Position numbers and translations under genes: made by a program. Source: Acidobacteriota bacterium (GTDB taxonomy: Bacteria; Acidobacteriota; Terriglobia; Acidiferrales; UBA7541). From it: a DNA stretch of 64,000 bases. Shown one piece after another: positions 44,647 through 54,151 of the stretch (position 1 is the first letter of the stretch; each line of letters opens with the position of its first letter). Location of the stretch: the NCBI GenBank assembly GCA_027307115.1, contig DAHUXN010000007.1, positions 1 through 64,000 on the forward strand, given 5' to 3'. The notes beneath the pieces were generated by a model, which saw nothing but the letters and a program-made list of their open reading frames with translations, was not told where the DNA came from and did not search any database.

Positions 44647-44700
44647 CAGGATAACGCTGCAGAGAATTTCGCGCAGGATAACGCTGCAGAGAATTTCGCG
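44647..44700. repeat. Perfect tandem 27-bp duplication
   Basis: The same 27 bases, beginning CAGGATAACGCTGCAG, occur back to back at 44647-44673 and 44674-44700. They lie between the APC start and the GH2 stop (44707). A recent slippage or unequal-crossover event is likely. Confidence 0.95.
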
Positions 44701-44706
44701 GTGGCA

Positions 44707-47445
44707 TCAGGGAGTCACCTTGGCGGGTTTCGCGGCTCCGCCGCGCACTGGCGAGATGGCAAGGGTCAGCGGAGCAATGTTCCAGCCGCTTATTTGCAGT
44801 TTTGCTTTGCCGGAGAATTTGGTTTCCTCGGGATAGCGGGCAGTGAGTGTTTTCGTTTCGCCAGGCAGCAGCTCGAAATAATTGTCGCTCCAGAAAACAG
44901 GCAGGACTTCGCCGCCGCTTTCTTCTTGAATGGCGAGGCGTACCTGAAAAGCCAAATGCGCGCTTGGATTGTGCAAATGCACGCTCACTTCCGGCGCGCC
45001 GTCTTCCGCAGGCTCCTGGCTCGCGCTGGCCTCGAGCTGCGCACGCGGCAAACGAGCAAGCATTGTAAAATCGGGGTACGAAGACACTTCGGTTCTCTGA
45101 TCCGTACTCAAATCCCATTCGAAAACCGTCGGCTTGTTCGAGAGCCAATAGAAATTGGAGCTGAACAACTTCCCGTCGCGGTTCTCCAAATCCAGATTCA
45201 AAAAATACGCTTGAGACGTGGGCGTCCGCGGAAAACGCGGAATTGTGAATGCGCGTGCGCTGAAATCAGCGGGCACGTTTAAGACCAAGCGGCGCGAGAA
45301 GATCGGTTTCATGTCGGAGCTGTACACTTTCGCAGAAGCTATCAATGAAGGAAAGGCGCGGTAGAAGCTGTTGACCACCACGACGCTGCGATCATCGTAG
45401 GAATATTGCACGTGCAGCAATTCATTCGCTTTCTTGGCGCCGAAGTATCCGCCGGCAGGCTGCAGGTAATAATCGTAGAGATGCCAGAATAAAGATGGCC
45501 AGGCATTGTTCAGCATCCATTGAATCACGCCGGTCGATTCGTACTTGTTACGCGCGTAGGCCTCGAACATCGCGCGCTCGCCTTCATACGCCATGGCTTG
45601 CGACTTTCTTTCGTAATCAGCAAGATTTTTCGGCGCGCCGTACATTTGCGTCATGGCGTCGTTGAACGCTGAGAGCTGTTGATAACGGCCGCTGGCGGCG
45701 TGGAATTGCCAGTATTTGCTTGGCGGCCAAATTTGAGCGGCCGGCATCATTTTTTTTAGACTTTCCTCCACCACGGGCGCGGGGCCAGGACTTGTCTCCG
45801 TGTTGAACCCATACGCGCCGCCGCGCTTCACGTCTTCGAGCCAATAAGCTGGAGGAACGTAATCATACGGGCCGAGCATCTTCACGCCTGAGGGACCGGT
45901 GACTGAAGTTTCGCGCTGCGACGCGGAGGAAATATACGGATTGGGCCAGTTCGTTTGCTGCAGAACGCCGATGTACGCACGCTCCACGTCGGCGGGCGGC
46001 GGGTTGTCGCTGCCATTCAACCACACGAGCAAACTCGGATGGCTGCGCAGCCGCAAGATTTGAGAGCGCAACTGCGCCGTGGCATTTTCAAGATCGGACG
46101 GGGTCCACTTGCTCCATTGCTCCCAGAAACTGCAGCAGCACCAGCCGGCCATCACCAGCACACCGCGATCATCCGCGAGGTCGAAAAACTCATCGGGTTC
46201 GAGCTTCCCTTCCAGACGAATTGTATTCAGGCCCATCTCGCGGACGTAATCGAATTGCGCCTCGAGGCGCTGATGCGATTCGCGCATCAGCATGTCCGGC
46301 GACCAGCCGCCGCCTCGAATCAAAATCTTTTTACCATTGATGCGGAAGAGCAGATAGTCCTGCGGCGTCAATCCGGAAGTTATCTCGCGAATTCCAAAGC
46401 GAATTCGCTGCTCATCGGAGACCTTTCCGCCGATGATCGCATGCATCGTGAGCGTATGAAGATTTTGCGGGCCGAGCCCGTAGGGCCACCAAATTCTTGG
46501 GTGCGCTACGCGCAGTTGCGGAAACTGCGCCGTGGTGAAGTTGATCGTGCGTGTCTCGCCGGGCCTCAGATTGACCGGCTGCTCGAAATACATGGCATCA
46601 TTATTTTCGCCTGAGATTTCGCCTTGCAAAACGGCGCGGACGGGCGCGCTCGACGCATTCCGCACCTGCGCCATGACCGTGAGGTCGGCTTCAGCGAGCG
46701 ATGCGGCCGTGAAATGCGTCACCACTTGCGGATGGCGCACGGTGACTGCACCTGTCGCCGCAAAATATACGTCGCCCCAGAGACCCATGTTTTTGTCCGG
46801 AGGCGCCGGATTCCAATCGACCCAATTCATCGCCAAATCGTTTTCCGTGGGCGCGAAGATTTCCACGGCGATGGCGTTCGTTGCGCCGGGCTTCACGAAT
46901 TGCGTCACGTCGAAATCGTAAATGCGGTACGCCCCGGCCACATCCTTCGCGTCGGCGAATTGTTTTCCGTTGATCCAGATATTCGCGCGGTAATTGATGC
47001 CATCGAAATGCAGCCATGCCGTGCGTCCGGCGAAATTCCGCGGAATCGTGAATTCTTTGCGATACCACCATGAGCAGGCAAACGGACTGTCCTTGGGCAT
47101 CGGCAAATTCGCAAAGTTCGCGCCGATCGGATACGTGGTGCCCGGAATTTTGCGCAGATTCATGCCAAAATCCGGGTCGGGATAAGTGCCGTCGTTGACA
47201 AGTGCCGCCAAAACAGTAGAAGGAACGGTAGTCGAATGCCAGCCAGTTGGTTGAAAAGCGGGCACGGAAATTTGCGAGCCGGCCGCGCCGATTTGACAGG
47301 ACGACTGTAATCGCCATCCGGCGTGCAAATGCAATCGCGCGTCCAGTGTCTCGGGAGTTTCTGCCAGAACGCGCGGCGGCACAAACGCGGCAAGGAAAAT
47401 TGCCGCCATCGGTAAAAAAGCAAAATTCAGCCGGGATCCGCGCAT
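44707..47445 (-). CDS. Exported GH2 glycosidase, exo-beta-D-glucosaminidase-like
   Basis: This 912-residue glycoside hydrolase of family 2 has a signal peptide starting MRGSRLNFAFLPMAA. The order is jelly-roll sugar-binding domain, immunoglobulin-like domain, TIM barrel and C-terminal beta domains. The motif NTIRLEGKLEPDEFFDLAD followed by GWCCCSFWEQW closely resembles exo-beta-D-glucosaminidase (CsxA). The acid/base is probably D480 in NGSDNPPP (Asp instead of the usual Glu, as in CsxA), and the nucleophile is E550 in NTETSPGP. The two are 70 residues apart. It should release glucosamine from chitosan-like chains outside the cytoplasm. The ATG at 47445 is chosen by the signal peptide and by AAGG upstream. 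A beta-mannosidase is the main alternative. Confidence 0.88.
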   Translation of the reverse strand: MRGSRLNFAFLPMAAIFLAAFVPPRVLAETPETLDARLHLHAGWRLQSSCQIGAAGSQISVPAFQPTGWHSTTVPSTVLAALVNDGTYPDPDFGMNLRKIPGTTYPIGANFANLPMPKDSPFACSWWYRKEFTIPRNFAGRTAWLHFDGINYRANIWINGKQFADAKDVAGAYRIYDFDVTQFVKPGATNAIAVEIFAPTENDLAMNWVDWNPAPPDKNMGLWGDVYFAATGAVTVRHPQVVTHFTAASLAEADLTVMAQVRNASSAPVRAVLQGEISGENNDAMYFEQPVNLRPGETRTINFTTAQFPQLRVAHPRIWWPYGLGPQNLHTLTMHAIIGGKVSDEQRIRFGIREITSGLTPQDYLLFRINGKKILIRGGGWSPDMLMRESHQRLEAQFDYVREMGLNTIRLEGKLEPDEFFDLADDRGVLVMAGWCCCSFWEQWSKWTPSDLENATAQLRSQILRLRSHPSLLVWLNGSDNPPPADVERAYIGVLQQTNWPNPYISSASQRETSVTGPSGVKMLGPYDYVPPAYWLEDVKRGGAYGFNTETSPGPAPVVEESLKKMMPAAQIWPPSKYWQFHAASGRYQQLSAFNDAMTQMYGAPKNLADYERKSQAMAYEGERAMFEAYARNKYESTGVIQWMLNNAWPSLFWHLYDYYLQPAGGYFGAKKANELLHVQYSYDDRSVVVVNSFYRAFPSLIASAKVYSSDMKPIFSRRLVLNVPADFSARAFTIPRFPRTPTSQAYFLNLDLENRDGKLFSSNFYWLSNKPTVFEWDLSTDQRTEVSSYPDFTMLARLPRAQLEASASQEPAEDGAPEVSVHLHNPSAHLAFQVRLAIQEESGGEVLPVFWSDNYFELLPGETKTLTARYPEETKFSGKAKLQISGWNIAPLTLAISPVRGGAAKPAKVTP

Positions 47446-47796
47446 CGCACAACCTTCGCTAAGAGAATGAAGCGGTCTAGAAACTTTCTGGCCGCGCATT
47501 GCCCGCCTGAATCTTACTCGAATTATAAGAGGAACCTGAGACCAAACTGCAGGTCGGACGCGCAACGCGAGCGACATATAGGTTCAGAAGCCGTGTGGCG
47601 ATGTCAACACAGCCGGATACTTTCTAGTCTGGCTACGGCGTCAGCCTTGCAGTTTCCCTGACACTTCTTACCTCCGAGCCTAAGCTTGGCCGCTCGTGTT
47701 AGCCGCGGCGGTGGCGATCCCCCAGGCGGGCGCCGGAAAAAAGTTTCAAGTCGCCGCAAAAGAGGCAAAAAGGTGGGTTTTGAAAAAGGGCTTATC

Positions 47797-47818
47797 CTAG
47801 ACACACCTGTCAGTCTAG
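47797..47818. promoter_or_regulatory. Candidate operator dyad upstream of padR
   Basis: CTAGAC (47797-47802) and GTCTAG (47813-47818) are perfect inverted arms with a 10-base spacer. ACCTGT inside the spacer is repeated inverted as ACAGGT at 47834-47839. The dyad lies about 115 bases before the padR start. PadR proteins often bind such sites in their own promoters. Confidence 0.35.
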
Positions 47819-47878
47819 TTGCGCAAAGAGTTAACAGGTAGTCAGAGCGCTGCGCCCTTTTCCCCGGCACTTTTCCCC

Positions 47879-47906
47879 TTGACTATTGACAGGAGAAGAG
47901 TAGATT
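47879..47906 (+). promoter_or_regulatory. Candidate sigma-70 promoter of padR
   Basis: TTGACT (47879-47884) and TAGATT (47901-47906) are 16 bases apart, with 5/6 and 4/6 consensus matches. AGGGGAG (47921-47927) and the GTG start at 47933 follow at suitable distances. Confidence 0.4.
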
Positions 47907-47932
47907 CATGTCGATAAGTAAGGGGAGATCGC

Positions 47933-48268
47933 GTGAGCAAACCGACCGACCTGGTCCAGGGAACCCTGGACCTTCTAATCTTGAGAACACTGACGCACGA
48001 GCCGATGCACGGATGGGGCATCGCGCAACGCATCCAGATCGTGTCGAATCAAGTGCTGCAAGTGAGGCAGGGCGCACTGTATCCCGCGCTGCACCGTCTG
48101 GAACAGCAGGGATGGATTCGGGCCGAATGGGGCGATTCGGAAAACAACCGGCGGGCGAAATTCTATTCGCTAACGAAGGCGGGACAGAAATATCTGCAAA
48201 GGGAAAAGGCGAATTGGGAGCGTCTATCATCGGCCATTGGCCTCGTTTTAGACGAAGCGCGAAGTTAG
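47933..48268 (+). CDS. PadR family transcriptional regulator
   Basis: This 111-residue regulator is a winged-helix PadR protein: DLVQGTLDLLILRTLTHEPMHGWGIAQRI at the start (cited in part), QGALYPALHRLEQQGWIRAEWG in the recognition and wing region, and a short helix for dimerisation. It starts at a GTG with AGGGGAG 5 bases upstream. The ADOP permease starts 9 bases after its stop. In Acidobacteria, PadR genes very often precede ADOP permeases, which suggests it controls them in response to an unknown small molecule. A dyad upstream may be its operator. Confidence 0.95.
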   Translation: MSKPTDLVQGTLDLLILRTLTHEPMHGWGIAQRIQIVSNQVLQVRQGALYPALHRLEQQGWIRAEWGDSENNRRAKFYSLTKAGQKYLQREKANWERLSSAIGLVLDEARS

Positions 48269-48277
48269 GGGGATTTT

Positions 48278-51109
48278 ATGCGCTGGCTTGCGAAAATTTC
48301 ACTGCGTATGCGTTCTTTATTTCACAGGCGCGCCGCGGATGACGAACTGGACGCGGAACTGCGCTCACATCTTGAACGCCAGATCGCCGCGAATGTTTCG
48401 GCGGGAATGTCGCAGGCCGAAGCGCGGCGCACGGCGATGCGGGAATTTGGCGGCGTCGAGCAACTGAAAGAAGAGTGCCGGGACATGCGAAAGGTGAATT
48501 GGTTGCAGGACTTCGCCCAGGATCTTCGCTACGGCCTGCGCATGCTGCGCAAATCGCCAGCTTTTACGACCATTGCTGTGCTCACTCTAGCGCTCGGTAT
48601 CGGCGCTAACACCGCGATTTTCAGCGCGGTGAATGGAATTTTGCTCGAACCATATCTCTATGCGTGGTCCTCGAGGCTGCTAACCGCAGAATTGCTTTCC
48701 ATCCCCGAGATTCGCACGATTCAAGGGCAATCGACGGCTTTTGAACGCACGGCTATATATCAACGATGTAACATTCTTATTTCGGGCGTCTCTCTGCCCG
48801 AACAGGTCAATAGCAGCTACGTGTCGGATGATTTCTTTCCTCTGCTAGGAGTCAAGCCTTTACTCGGAAGACCCATCCTTCCAGAAGACACGCAACCTGG
48901 CCACGCCTTGGTCGCCGTCCTAAGCTACCGCCTCTGGATGGGTGAGTTGGGCGGCGATCCGCACATCATAGGGCGCGCTATCTCAGTGGATCACAAACCC
49001 TACACCGTCGTCGGCGTGATGCCCAAAGGTTTCGATCTTGGGGTTAAGTGGGGCGAGGGAAACGACGGCCTCTGGATGCCCTTTGTTTATTCGCCATTGG
49101 ATTCGGTGAACCAAGGGCCATTTAGTAGCTTCGTGGCACGGCTCAAGGAAGGTGTATCGCTCAGCGAAGCCAAAACCCAACTGAAAGTCATTTCCGCCCG
49201 TCTTGCGTCAGAGCATCCGAAGGAGCATCGGAGTCTAGTGGAAGGCTACGGAATGATTGTAACGGCAGGTGCCAACGGCCAGATCGCTCCCGTGGTGCGA
49301 ATCGGCCTGTTGATTCTCTTGGGCGCGGTGGGATTTGTGCTGCTGATGGCGTGTGTAAACGTGACATCACTTCTGGTGGCCCGCGCATGGACGCGCCAGA
49401 AGGAACTGGCGATTCGCAGGGCGCTTGGCGCGACTCGCCTGCGAATCGTGCGGCAGCTGCTCTCGGAAACTTTGCTGCTCGCGATAGCGGGTGGCACGCT
49501 CGGCCTGTTTTTTTCCCTGTGGGGAATTCGCCTTCTGCGGGTGATTGCCCCGCCGTACACTCCGCGAGTGGATCACATCCGGCTCGATGGCAACGTGCTG
49601 TGGTTCACGATGGGGCTTTCGCTTCTCGCGGCTGTTTTGGTCGGCCTGTTGCCGGCCCTGCATGCATCGTCCCGCCGGATGGGAGGCACGCTGAAAGGTG
49701 GTCTCGTCGGCTCGTTTGCGGGAGTCGGAACTAGGCGGTCGCATCGGGTCCGAAGCGCTCTCGTCGTTCTGGAAGTCACGCTTGCCGTAATCGTCGAGGC
49801 AGGTGGTGCGCTCATGGCGCGCAGTTTCTATAAACTCCTACGGGTGGACACCGGAGTCCGCGCGGACCACGTCCTCACAATGTCGGTACATCTCAGCGAT
49901 TTGGTCTGCAATAACAAAGATTGGGGAGCCAAGTGCATGCTGGCCACCAAGAATGTTCTCGATGGGATTCGCTCGCTCCCGGGAGTTCAGCGAGCGGCGC
50001 TCTCTTTCGCTGGGCCACTGCAGGGAGGCGGGATAATACAAGCAGAACATTACCCAGGTGAACCGTCGGGCTCCGGACTGTACGTCGAGGGCCGCCAGGG
50101 AAATCAGCTCACATCAGGCGCCATCTCGGGTCGCCCAGTCACGCCGGGCTTCTTTGCCACACTTGGAATCAGCATTCTGAAGGGCCGCGATTTCGAACCA
50201 GGAGACTACTTAAGGACTTCTCCGCCTGTGGCCGTCGACAGCCAGAATTTCGCCACCAAACCGGGGAAGCCGCTGGGGAAACAACCCAGCGCCAGCAAAG
50301 ATAAAGACAAGGACGGCCATCACGATCTGAAGGGCAACGACTCTGAACCGGGGGATTTAAGAAATTCTCTGCTTGTGGCCATCGTCAGCCGAGGTTTTGC
50401 CGACAAATATATACCGGGGAATCCGCTGGGAAAGCGATTCAGCACCAGCGAAGGGAATGACGGCCATCACCAGTGGATGGAGATCGTCGGCGTAGTCAAC
50501 GACGTTCGAGACCGTGCTGTGAAGGAGTTTGCCCGCCCGGTGTACTACACGCCGTTCGGATATGGAAACAATCAGTGGGAAATCATGGTGCGAACCTCTA
50601 CAGATCCCATGACGATGTTCCCGGCTATGGAGCGCGTTGTGCGGTCCGCAGACAACGATGCGCCGATCACGAATATTGAAACAGTGGATCAGATCATCGC
50701 CAATTCTGCGGCGGAGCCTAGGTTCCAGACGGTGCTGCTAGGATCATTCGGCGCCCTCGGATTGCTTTTGGCAGTCATTGGAATCTATGGCGTAGTCTCC
50801 TATTCTGTAATCCAGCGGACGCATGAGATTGGCGTGCGCATGGCGCTGGGCGCGCAACGAGGGGATGTGTTGGGTATGGTGATACGCGAAGGAATGACGC
50901 TCGCGGGAGCGGGAATTGCCATTGGAATTGGCGGAGCGCTGGCGCTTACGCGTTTTTTACGGAGCCTGCTTTTCGAGATCAAGCCGACGGACCCGGCGAC
51001 GTTTGTGGGCGTGGCAGTTCTGCTCGCGCTCGTTGCGCTCGCGGCCTGCTATGTGCCTGCGCGGCGGGCGATGCGCGTGGATCCAATGGTGGCGCTGCGG
51101 TATGAGTGA
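48278..51109 (+). CDS. ADOP-type (acidobacterial duplicated orphan permease) ABC transporter permease
   Basis: This 943-residue MacB/FtsX-like permease of the ADOP group has an N-terminal region of about 80 residues ending in EECRDMR, then [34 protein letters not shown], the usual first helix of the MacB type. Two FtsX domains follow, each with three transmembrane helices, separated by a periplasmic domain. A second domain ends with [16 protein letters not shown], the standard tail. No ATPase gene is adjacent, hence orphan. The substrate is unknown. Residues 634-683 are an imperfect copy of residues 684-733 (see the repeat entry), inside a periplasmic domain, so the protein is about 50 residues longer than its neighbour. 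GGGGGA is the ribosome site. Confidence 0.92.
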   Translation: MRWLAKISLRMRSLFHRRAADDELDAELRSHLERQIAANVSAGMSQAEARRTAMREFGGVEQLKEECRDMRKVNWLQDFAQDLRYGLRMLRKSPAFTTIAVLTLALGIGANTAIFSAVNGILLEPYLYAWSSRLLTAELLSIPEIRTIQGQSTAFERTAIYQRCNILISGVSLPEQVNSSYVSDDFFPLLGVKPLLGRPILPEDTQPGHALVAVLSYRLWMGELGGDPHIIGRAISVDHKPYTVVGVMPKGFDLGVKWGEGNDGLWMPFVYSPLDSVNQGPFSSFVARLKEGVSLSEAKTQLKVISARLASEHPKEHRSLVEGYGMIVTAGANGQIAPVVRIGLLILLGAVGFVLLMACVNVTSLLVARAWTRQKELAIRRALGATRLRIVRQLLSETLLLAIAGGTLGLFFSLWGIRLLRVIAPPYTPRVDHIRLDGNVLWFTMGLSLLAAVLVGLLPALHASSRRMGGTLKGGLVGSFAGVGTRRSHRVRSALVVLEVTLAVIVEAGGALMARSFYKLLRVDTGVRADHVLTMSVHLSDLVCNNKDWGAKCMLATKNVLDGIRSLPGVQRAALSFAGPLQGGGIIQAEHYPGEPSGSGLYVEGRQGNQLTSGAISGRPVTPGFFATLGISILKGRDFEPGDYLRTSPPVAVDSQNFATKPGKPLGKQPSASKDKDKDGHHDLKGNDSEPGDLRNSLLVAIVSRGFADKYIPGNPLGKRFSTSEGNDGHHQWMEIVGVVNDVRDRAVKEFARPVYYTPFGYGNNQWEIMVRTSTDPMTMFPAMERVVRSADNDAPITNIETVDQIIANSAAEPRFQTVLLGSFGALGLLLAVIGIYGVVSYSVIQRTHEIGVRMALGAQRGDVLGMVIREGMTLAGAGIAIGIGGALALTRFLRSLLFEIKPTDPATFVGVAVLLALVALAACYVPARRAMRVDPMVALRYE
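50177..50474 (+). repeat. Imperfect in-frame 150-bp tandem duplication within ADOP1
   Basis: A 150-base segment starting CTGAAGGGC (50177-50326) is repeated imperfectly at 50327-50474, ending GACGGCCATCAC in both. Codons align in frame (50 residues). The second copy matches the normal ADOP sequence better, with [22 protein letters not shown]. The first copy is degenerate ([18 protein letters not shown]). Confidence 0.8.
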
Positions 51110-51170
51110 GGAAAGCTAATCGTTGATAATCGTTCGTTGAAAGTTGAGAGTAAGAGATAGCGAGGAAACG

Positions 51171-53870
51171 GTGACGCGCTGGCTTGCGAAGATTTCACTG
51201 CGTATGCGTTCCTTATTTCACAGGCGCACAGCGGATGGCGAACTGGACACGGAATTGCGTTTCCATCTCGAACGCCAGATTGCGGCGAATGTTTCGGCAG
51301 GAATGTCGCAGGCCGAAGCGCGGCGGGCGGCGATGCGTGAATTCGGCGGCGTGGAGCAACTGAAAGAGGAGTGCCGGGACATGCGCGATACAAACTACAT
51401 TCACGACTTCCTGCATGACCTTCGCTTCGGGCTGCGCATGTTGCGAAAGTCCCCGGGGTTCACCGCCGTCGCCATTCTTACGCTGGCGCTCGGCATCGGC
51501 GCCAACACCGCCATCTTTGGCGTTATCGATTCGCTCCTTCTCCGTCCGTTGCCCGTGGAAAATCCGAGCCAACTCACGGTGCTTGCGTTCCGGCAAGGGA
51601 ACGGGCCGTTGCTGACGCAATTTTCCATCGCTGATTTTCGCGATCTATGCTCGCAGACCGCCGGCTCTTTTTCCGACATGATGGGCTTTCAACTTGGATT
51701 CGACGGCCTCAGTCTTGAAGGCAAAGCTGATCGCGCCTTAACCGCGTATGTCAGCGGCAATTTTTTCTCGATGCTGGACCTCAAGGCACATCTGGGCCGC
51801 CTGATTCTTCCCTCCGAAGGCGAGACGCCTGGCGCGGACCCAGTCATCGTCCTTTCCTACTCGTATTGGAAGGCGCACTTGGGAAGCGATCAGAGGATCA
51901 TCGGCAAAAAAATCCTGGTAAATGGGCGACCGAACACCGTGGTGGGCGTCGCGCCGCAGGGATTTTATGGCTTATATCCTGCTCCGGGTGTGGAAGCGTA
52001 TTTGCCGCTTGCCATGGTGAGCTCGGATGAGCCTGGCTGGCCCAGCGATGTGATGGTAAACCGCATCCTCCAGAATCTCTACGTCGTCGGACGTCTGCGG
52101 CCCGGGGCGACTCTCCAAAGTGCGGGAGCCGCGCTGAATGTCGTCGCCCGTCGCCTGTCGACGCAATATCCCGAAAGCAACAAGGGCATGACTGTCAGCG
52201 TCTACTCGGAGCGATTTGCGCGTCCCGATCCGGGAACCGCGGGCACGCTCATGAAAGTCGCCGCGCTGTTCCTGACTCTTGTGGCCATGGTTTTGCTGCT
52301 CGCTTGCGCGAACATCGCAAATCTGCTGCTGGTCCGCGCGACCGGCCGCGAACGTGAAATGGCCGTACGCGCGGCGCTCGGTGCAGGGCGCAATCGTCTA
52401 GTCCGTCAAATGCTCACCGAAAGCATTCTGCTTGCTCTCCTCGGCGGTCTGGCCGGACTGTTGCTGGGCTTGTGGGGCGGCCGGGCGATTGCTTCGATTG
52501 ACTTGCACCAGGCGGTGGAGGTCCACCTCTATTCGGGATTCGATTGGCGCATTTTCGCTTACTCGTTCGCCGCGGCTCTGCTCACCGGTGTTTTAGTCGG
52601 CATGGTGCCCGCGTTGCGCGTTTCGCGCGCGCACATCGGCGCCGCGCTGCACGAATCGGGGCGCAGCATCGCCGCGGGCAAGAATCGGTTTCGCAGCGGC
52701 CTGGTTGTGCTGCAGGTTGCCGGCTCCCTGATGCTGCTGGTCATCGCCGGACTTTTTGCGCGCAGCCTCGTGGCCGTGCAACACAGCAATCTCGGTTTCG
52801 ATCCGCAGAACGTGGTCGAGTTGACCATGGATCCAACAGAGGTTGGACTCAACGAGACGCAGGGCCTCGCTTTCTACAATTCGGTTCTCGCACGCATCAA
52901 CGCATTGCCGGGCGTGCAATCCGCCGCGCTCACTTCGACCGTTCCGATGGGCAACTACGGCAGCAACGACTATGTGAAGGTTTCGGACTACCAGAATCCT
53001 GCCGGGCAGGGATTGCCTCTCGTTTTTTACGGCGTTATTTCTGCCAGATTCTTCGAGACGATGCATATTCCGATCCTTCGCGGCCGGTCCTTCACTGAAG
53101 GCGACGTCAGCGGCTCTCCTTATGTCGCCATCGTGAGCCAGGCTTTTGCAAACCGCTTCTGGCCGAAGCAGAATCCGATCGGCAAACATTTCGCCAAGGT
53201 CAGCGGCGCCACCAATCCTCTCTATGAAGTGGTCGGAGTTGCAAAAGACGCTCGCTTTTCCGGCTTGACCGGGCCCATCGGCCCATTCTTCTATCTGCCG
53301 CTCGCGCAGAACTATGCTTTGGGAACCCTACAGACTCTGCAAATTCGCAGCGCTGCTGCGCCCGACGCGGTCATTCGCGAAGCGCAGGGAGTCGTGCGCA
53401 GTCTTGCTCCTGATTTGCCGCTTTTCAGCATTCAGACCATGGAGGAAGGACTTGACACTCTCAACGGCTTTCTGCTTTTTCAGTTGGGCGCTGGATTCGC
53501 GGCGGCCTTGGGCCTTCTCGGATTGATTTTGGCGATGGTCGGCGTGTACGGAGTTATTTCCTATTCGACGAGTCAGCGCACGCACGAGATAGGCATCCGC
53601 GTTGCGCTCGGGGCTCAGCAGTCAGAAATTCTTAGAATGATCTTGCGGCAAGGTTTCCTGATCGTGGCGATGGGGTTGATCGTTGGAAGCGTAGCAGCAT
53701 TCGCTTTCGCGCGCGTGATTAGCAATTTCCTCGTCGGCGTCAGCCCTGCTGACCCCGCAACGTACTTGATTGTCACAATTGTTCTCGGACTCGTCGCTTT
53801 GCTAGCGTGTTACATTCCGGCGCGGCGGGCGATCCGCGTGGATCCGACGGTGGCGCTGCGGTATGAGTGA
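51171..53870 (+). CDS. ADOP-type ABC transporter permease, second copy
   Basis: This 899-residue protein is a paralogue of the preceding ADOP permease. It has the same layout: N-terminal region ending EECRDMR, a first helix with [10 protein letters not shown], two FtsX domains and the tail ARRAIRVDPTVALRYE. About 210 bases at the 5' end are nearly identical to those of the first gene (roughly nine bases in ten by eye), while the rest has diverged widely. The GTG at 51171 is used because it aligns with the first gene's start and GAGGAAACG lies just before; an ATG at 51144 would add nine residues that have no match. No ATPase gene is nearby. Confidence 0.92.
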   Translation: MTRWLAKISLRMRSLFHRRTADGELDTELRFHLERQIAANVSAGMSQAEARRAAMREFGGVEQLKEECRDMRDTNYIHDFLHDLRFGLRMLRKSPGFTAVAILTLALGIGANTAIFGVIDSLLLRPLPVENPSQLTVLAFRQGNGPLLTQFSIADFRDLCSQTAGSFSDMMGFQLGFDGLSLEGKADRALTAYVSGNFFSMLDLKAHLGRLILPSEGETPGADPVIVLSYSYWKAHLGSDQRIIGKKILVNGRPNTVVGVAPQGFYGLYPAPGVEAYLPLAMVSSDEPGWPSDVMVNRILQNLYVVGRLRPGATLQSAGAALNVVARRLSTQYPESNKGMTVSVYSERFARPDPGTAGTLMKVAALFLTLVAMVLLLACANIANLLLVRATGREREMAVRAALGAGRNRLVRQMLTESILLALLGGLAGLLLGLWGGRAIASIDLHQAVEVHLYSGFDWRIFAYSFAAALLTGVLVGMVPALRVSRAHIGAALHESGRSIAAGKNRFRSGLVVLQVAGSLMLLVIAGLFARSLVAVQHSNLGFDPQNVVELTMDPTEVGLNETQGLAFYNSVLARINALPGVQSAALTSTVPMGNYGSNDYVKVSDYQNPAGQGLPLVFYGVISARFFETMHIPILRGRSFTEGDVSGSPYVAIVSQAFANRFWPKQNPIGKHFAKVSGATNPLYEVVGVAKDARFSGLTGPIGPFFYLPLAQNYALGTLQTLQIRSAAAPDAVIREAQGVVRSLAPDLPLFSIQTMEEGLDTLNGFLLFQLGAGFAAALGLLGLILAMVGVYGVISYSTSQRTHEIGIRVALGAQQSEILRMILRQGFLIVAMGLIVGSVAAFAFARVISNFLVGVSPADPATYLIVTIVLGLVALLACYIPARRAIRVDPTVALRYE

Positions 53871-54151
53871 GGTATGGTCGACAGGTAATAGTTGAAAGCC
53901 GAGAGCAAAAATAAAACCGACAGTAAGACAAAAGCCAAAGTAAGAAAACAAAAGCCGAAAATCGCGGCGGCTCTTTATCCGGCCTCGCGCTCTGCATCGA
54001 CGACAATGACGATTCGCGCGCGAAACTCATGCGACTGATGGGTCACTTTGCTCGTCGTTGCAAGCTGTAAGTCTCCAGTGTCTCCTTCCCATGGAATGGG
54101 CGAACCCAAAGTCGCCGGCTCCGTGTTAGATTCAGCAGGGATAGCACGCGC

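Larger units (their letters stand above)
47446..47932. other. Divergent intergenic region between GH2 and padR
   Basis: This 487-base region has no convincing gene. It holds a 6-bp-arm inverted repeat and a candidate padR promoter (listed separately) and should also contain the GH2 promoter on the minus strand. I saw no RNA gene or riboswitch pattern. Confidence 0.55.
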
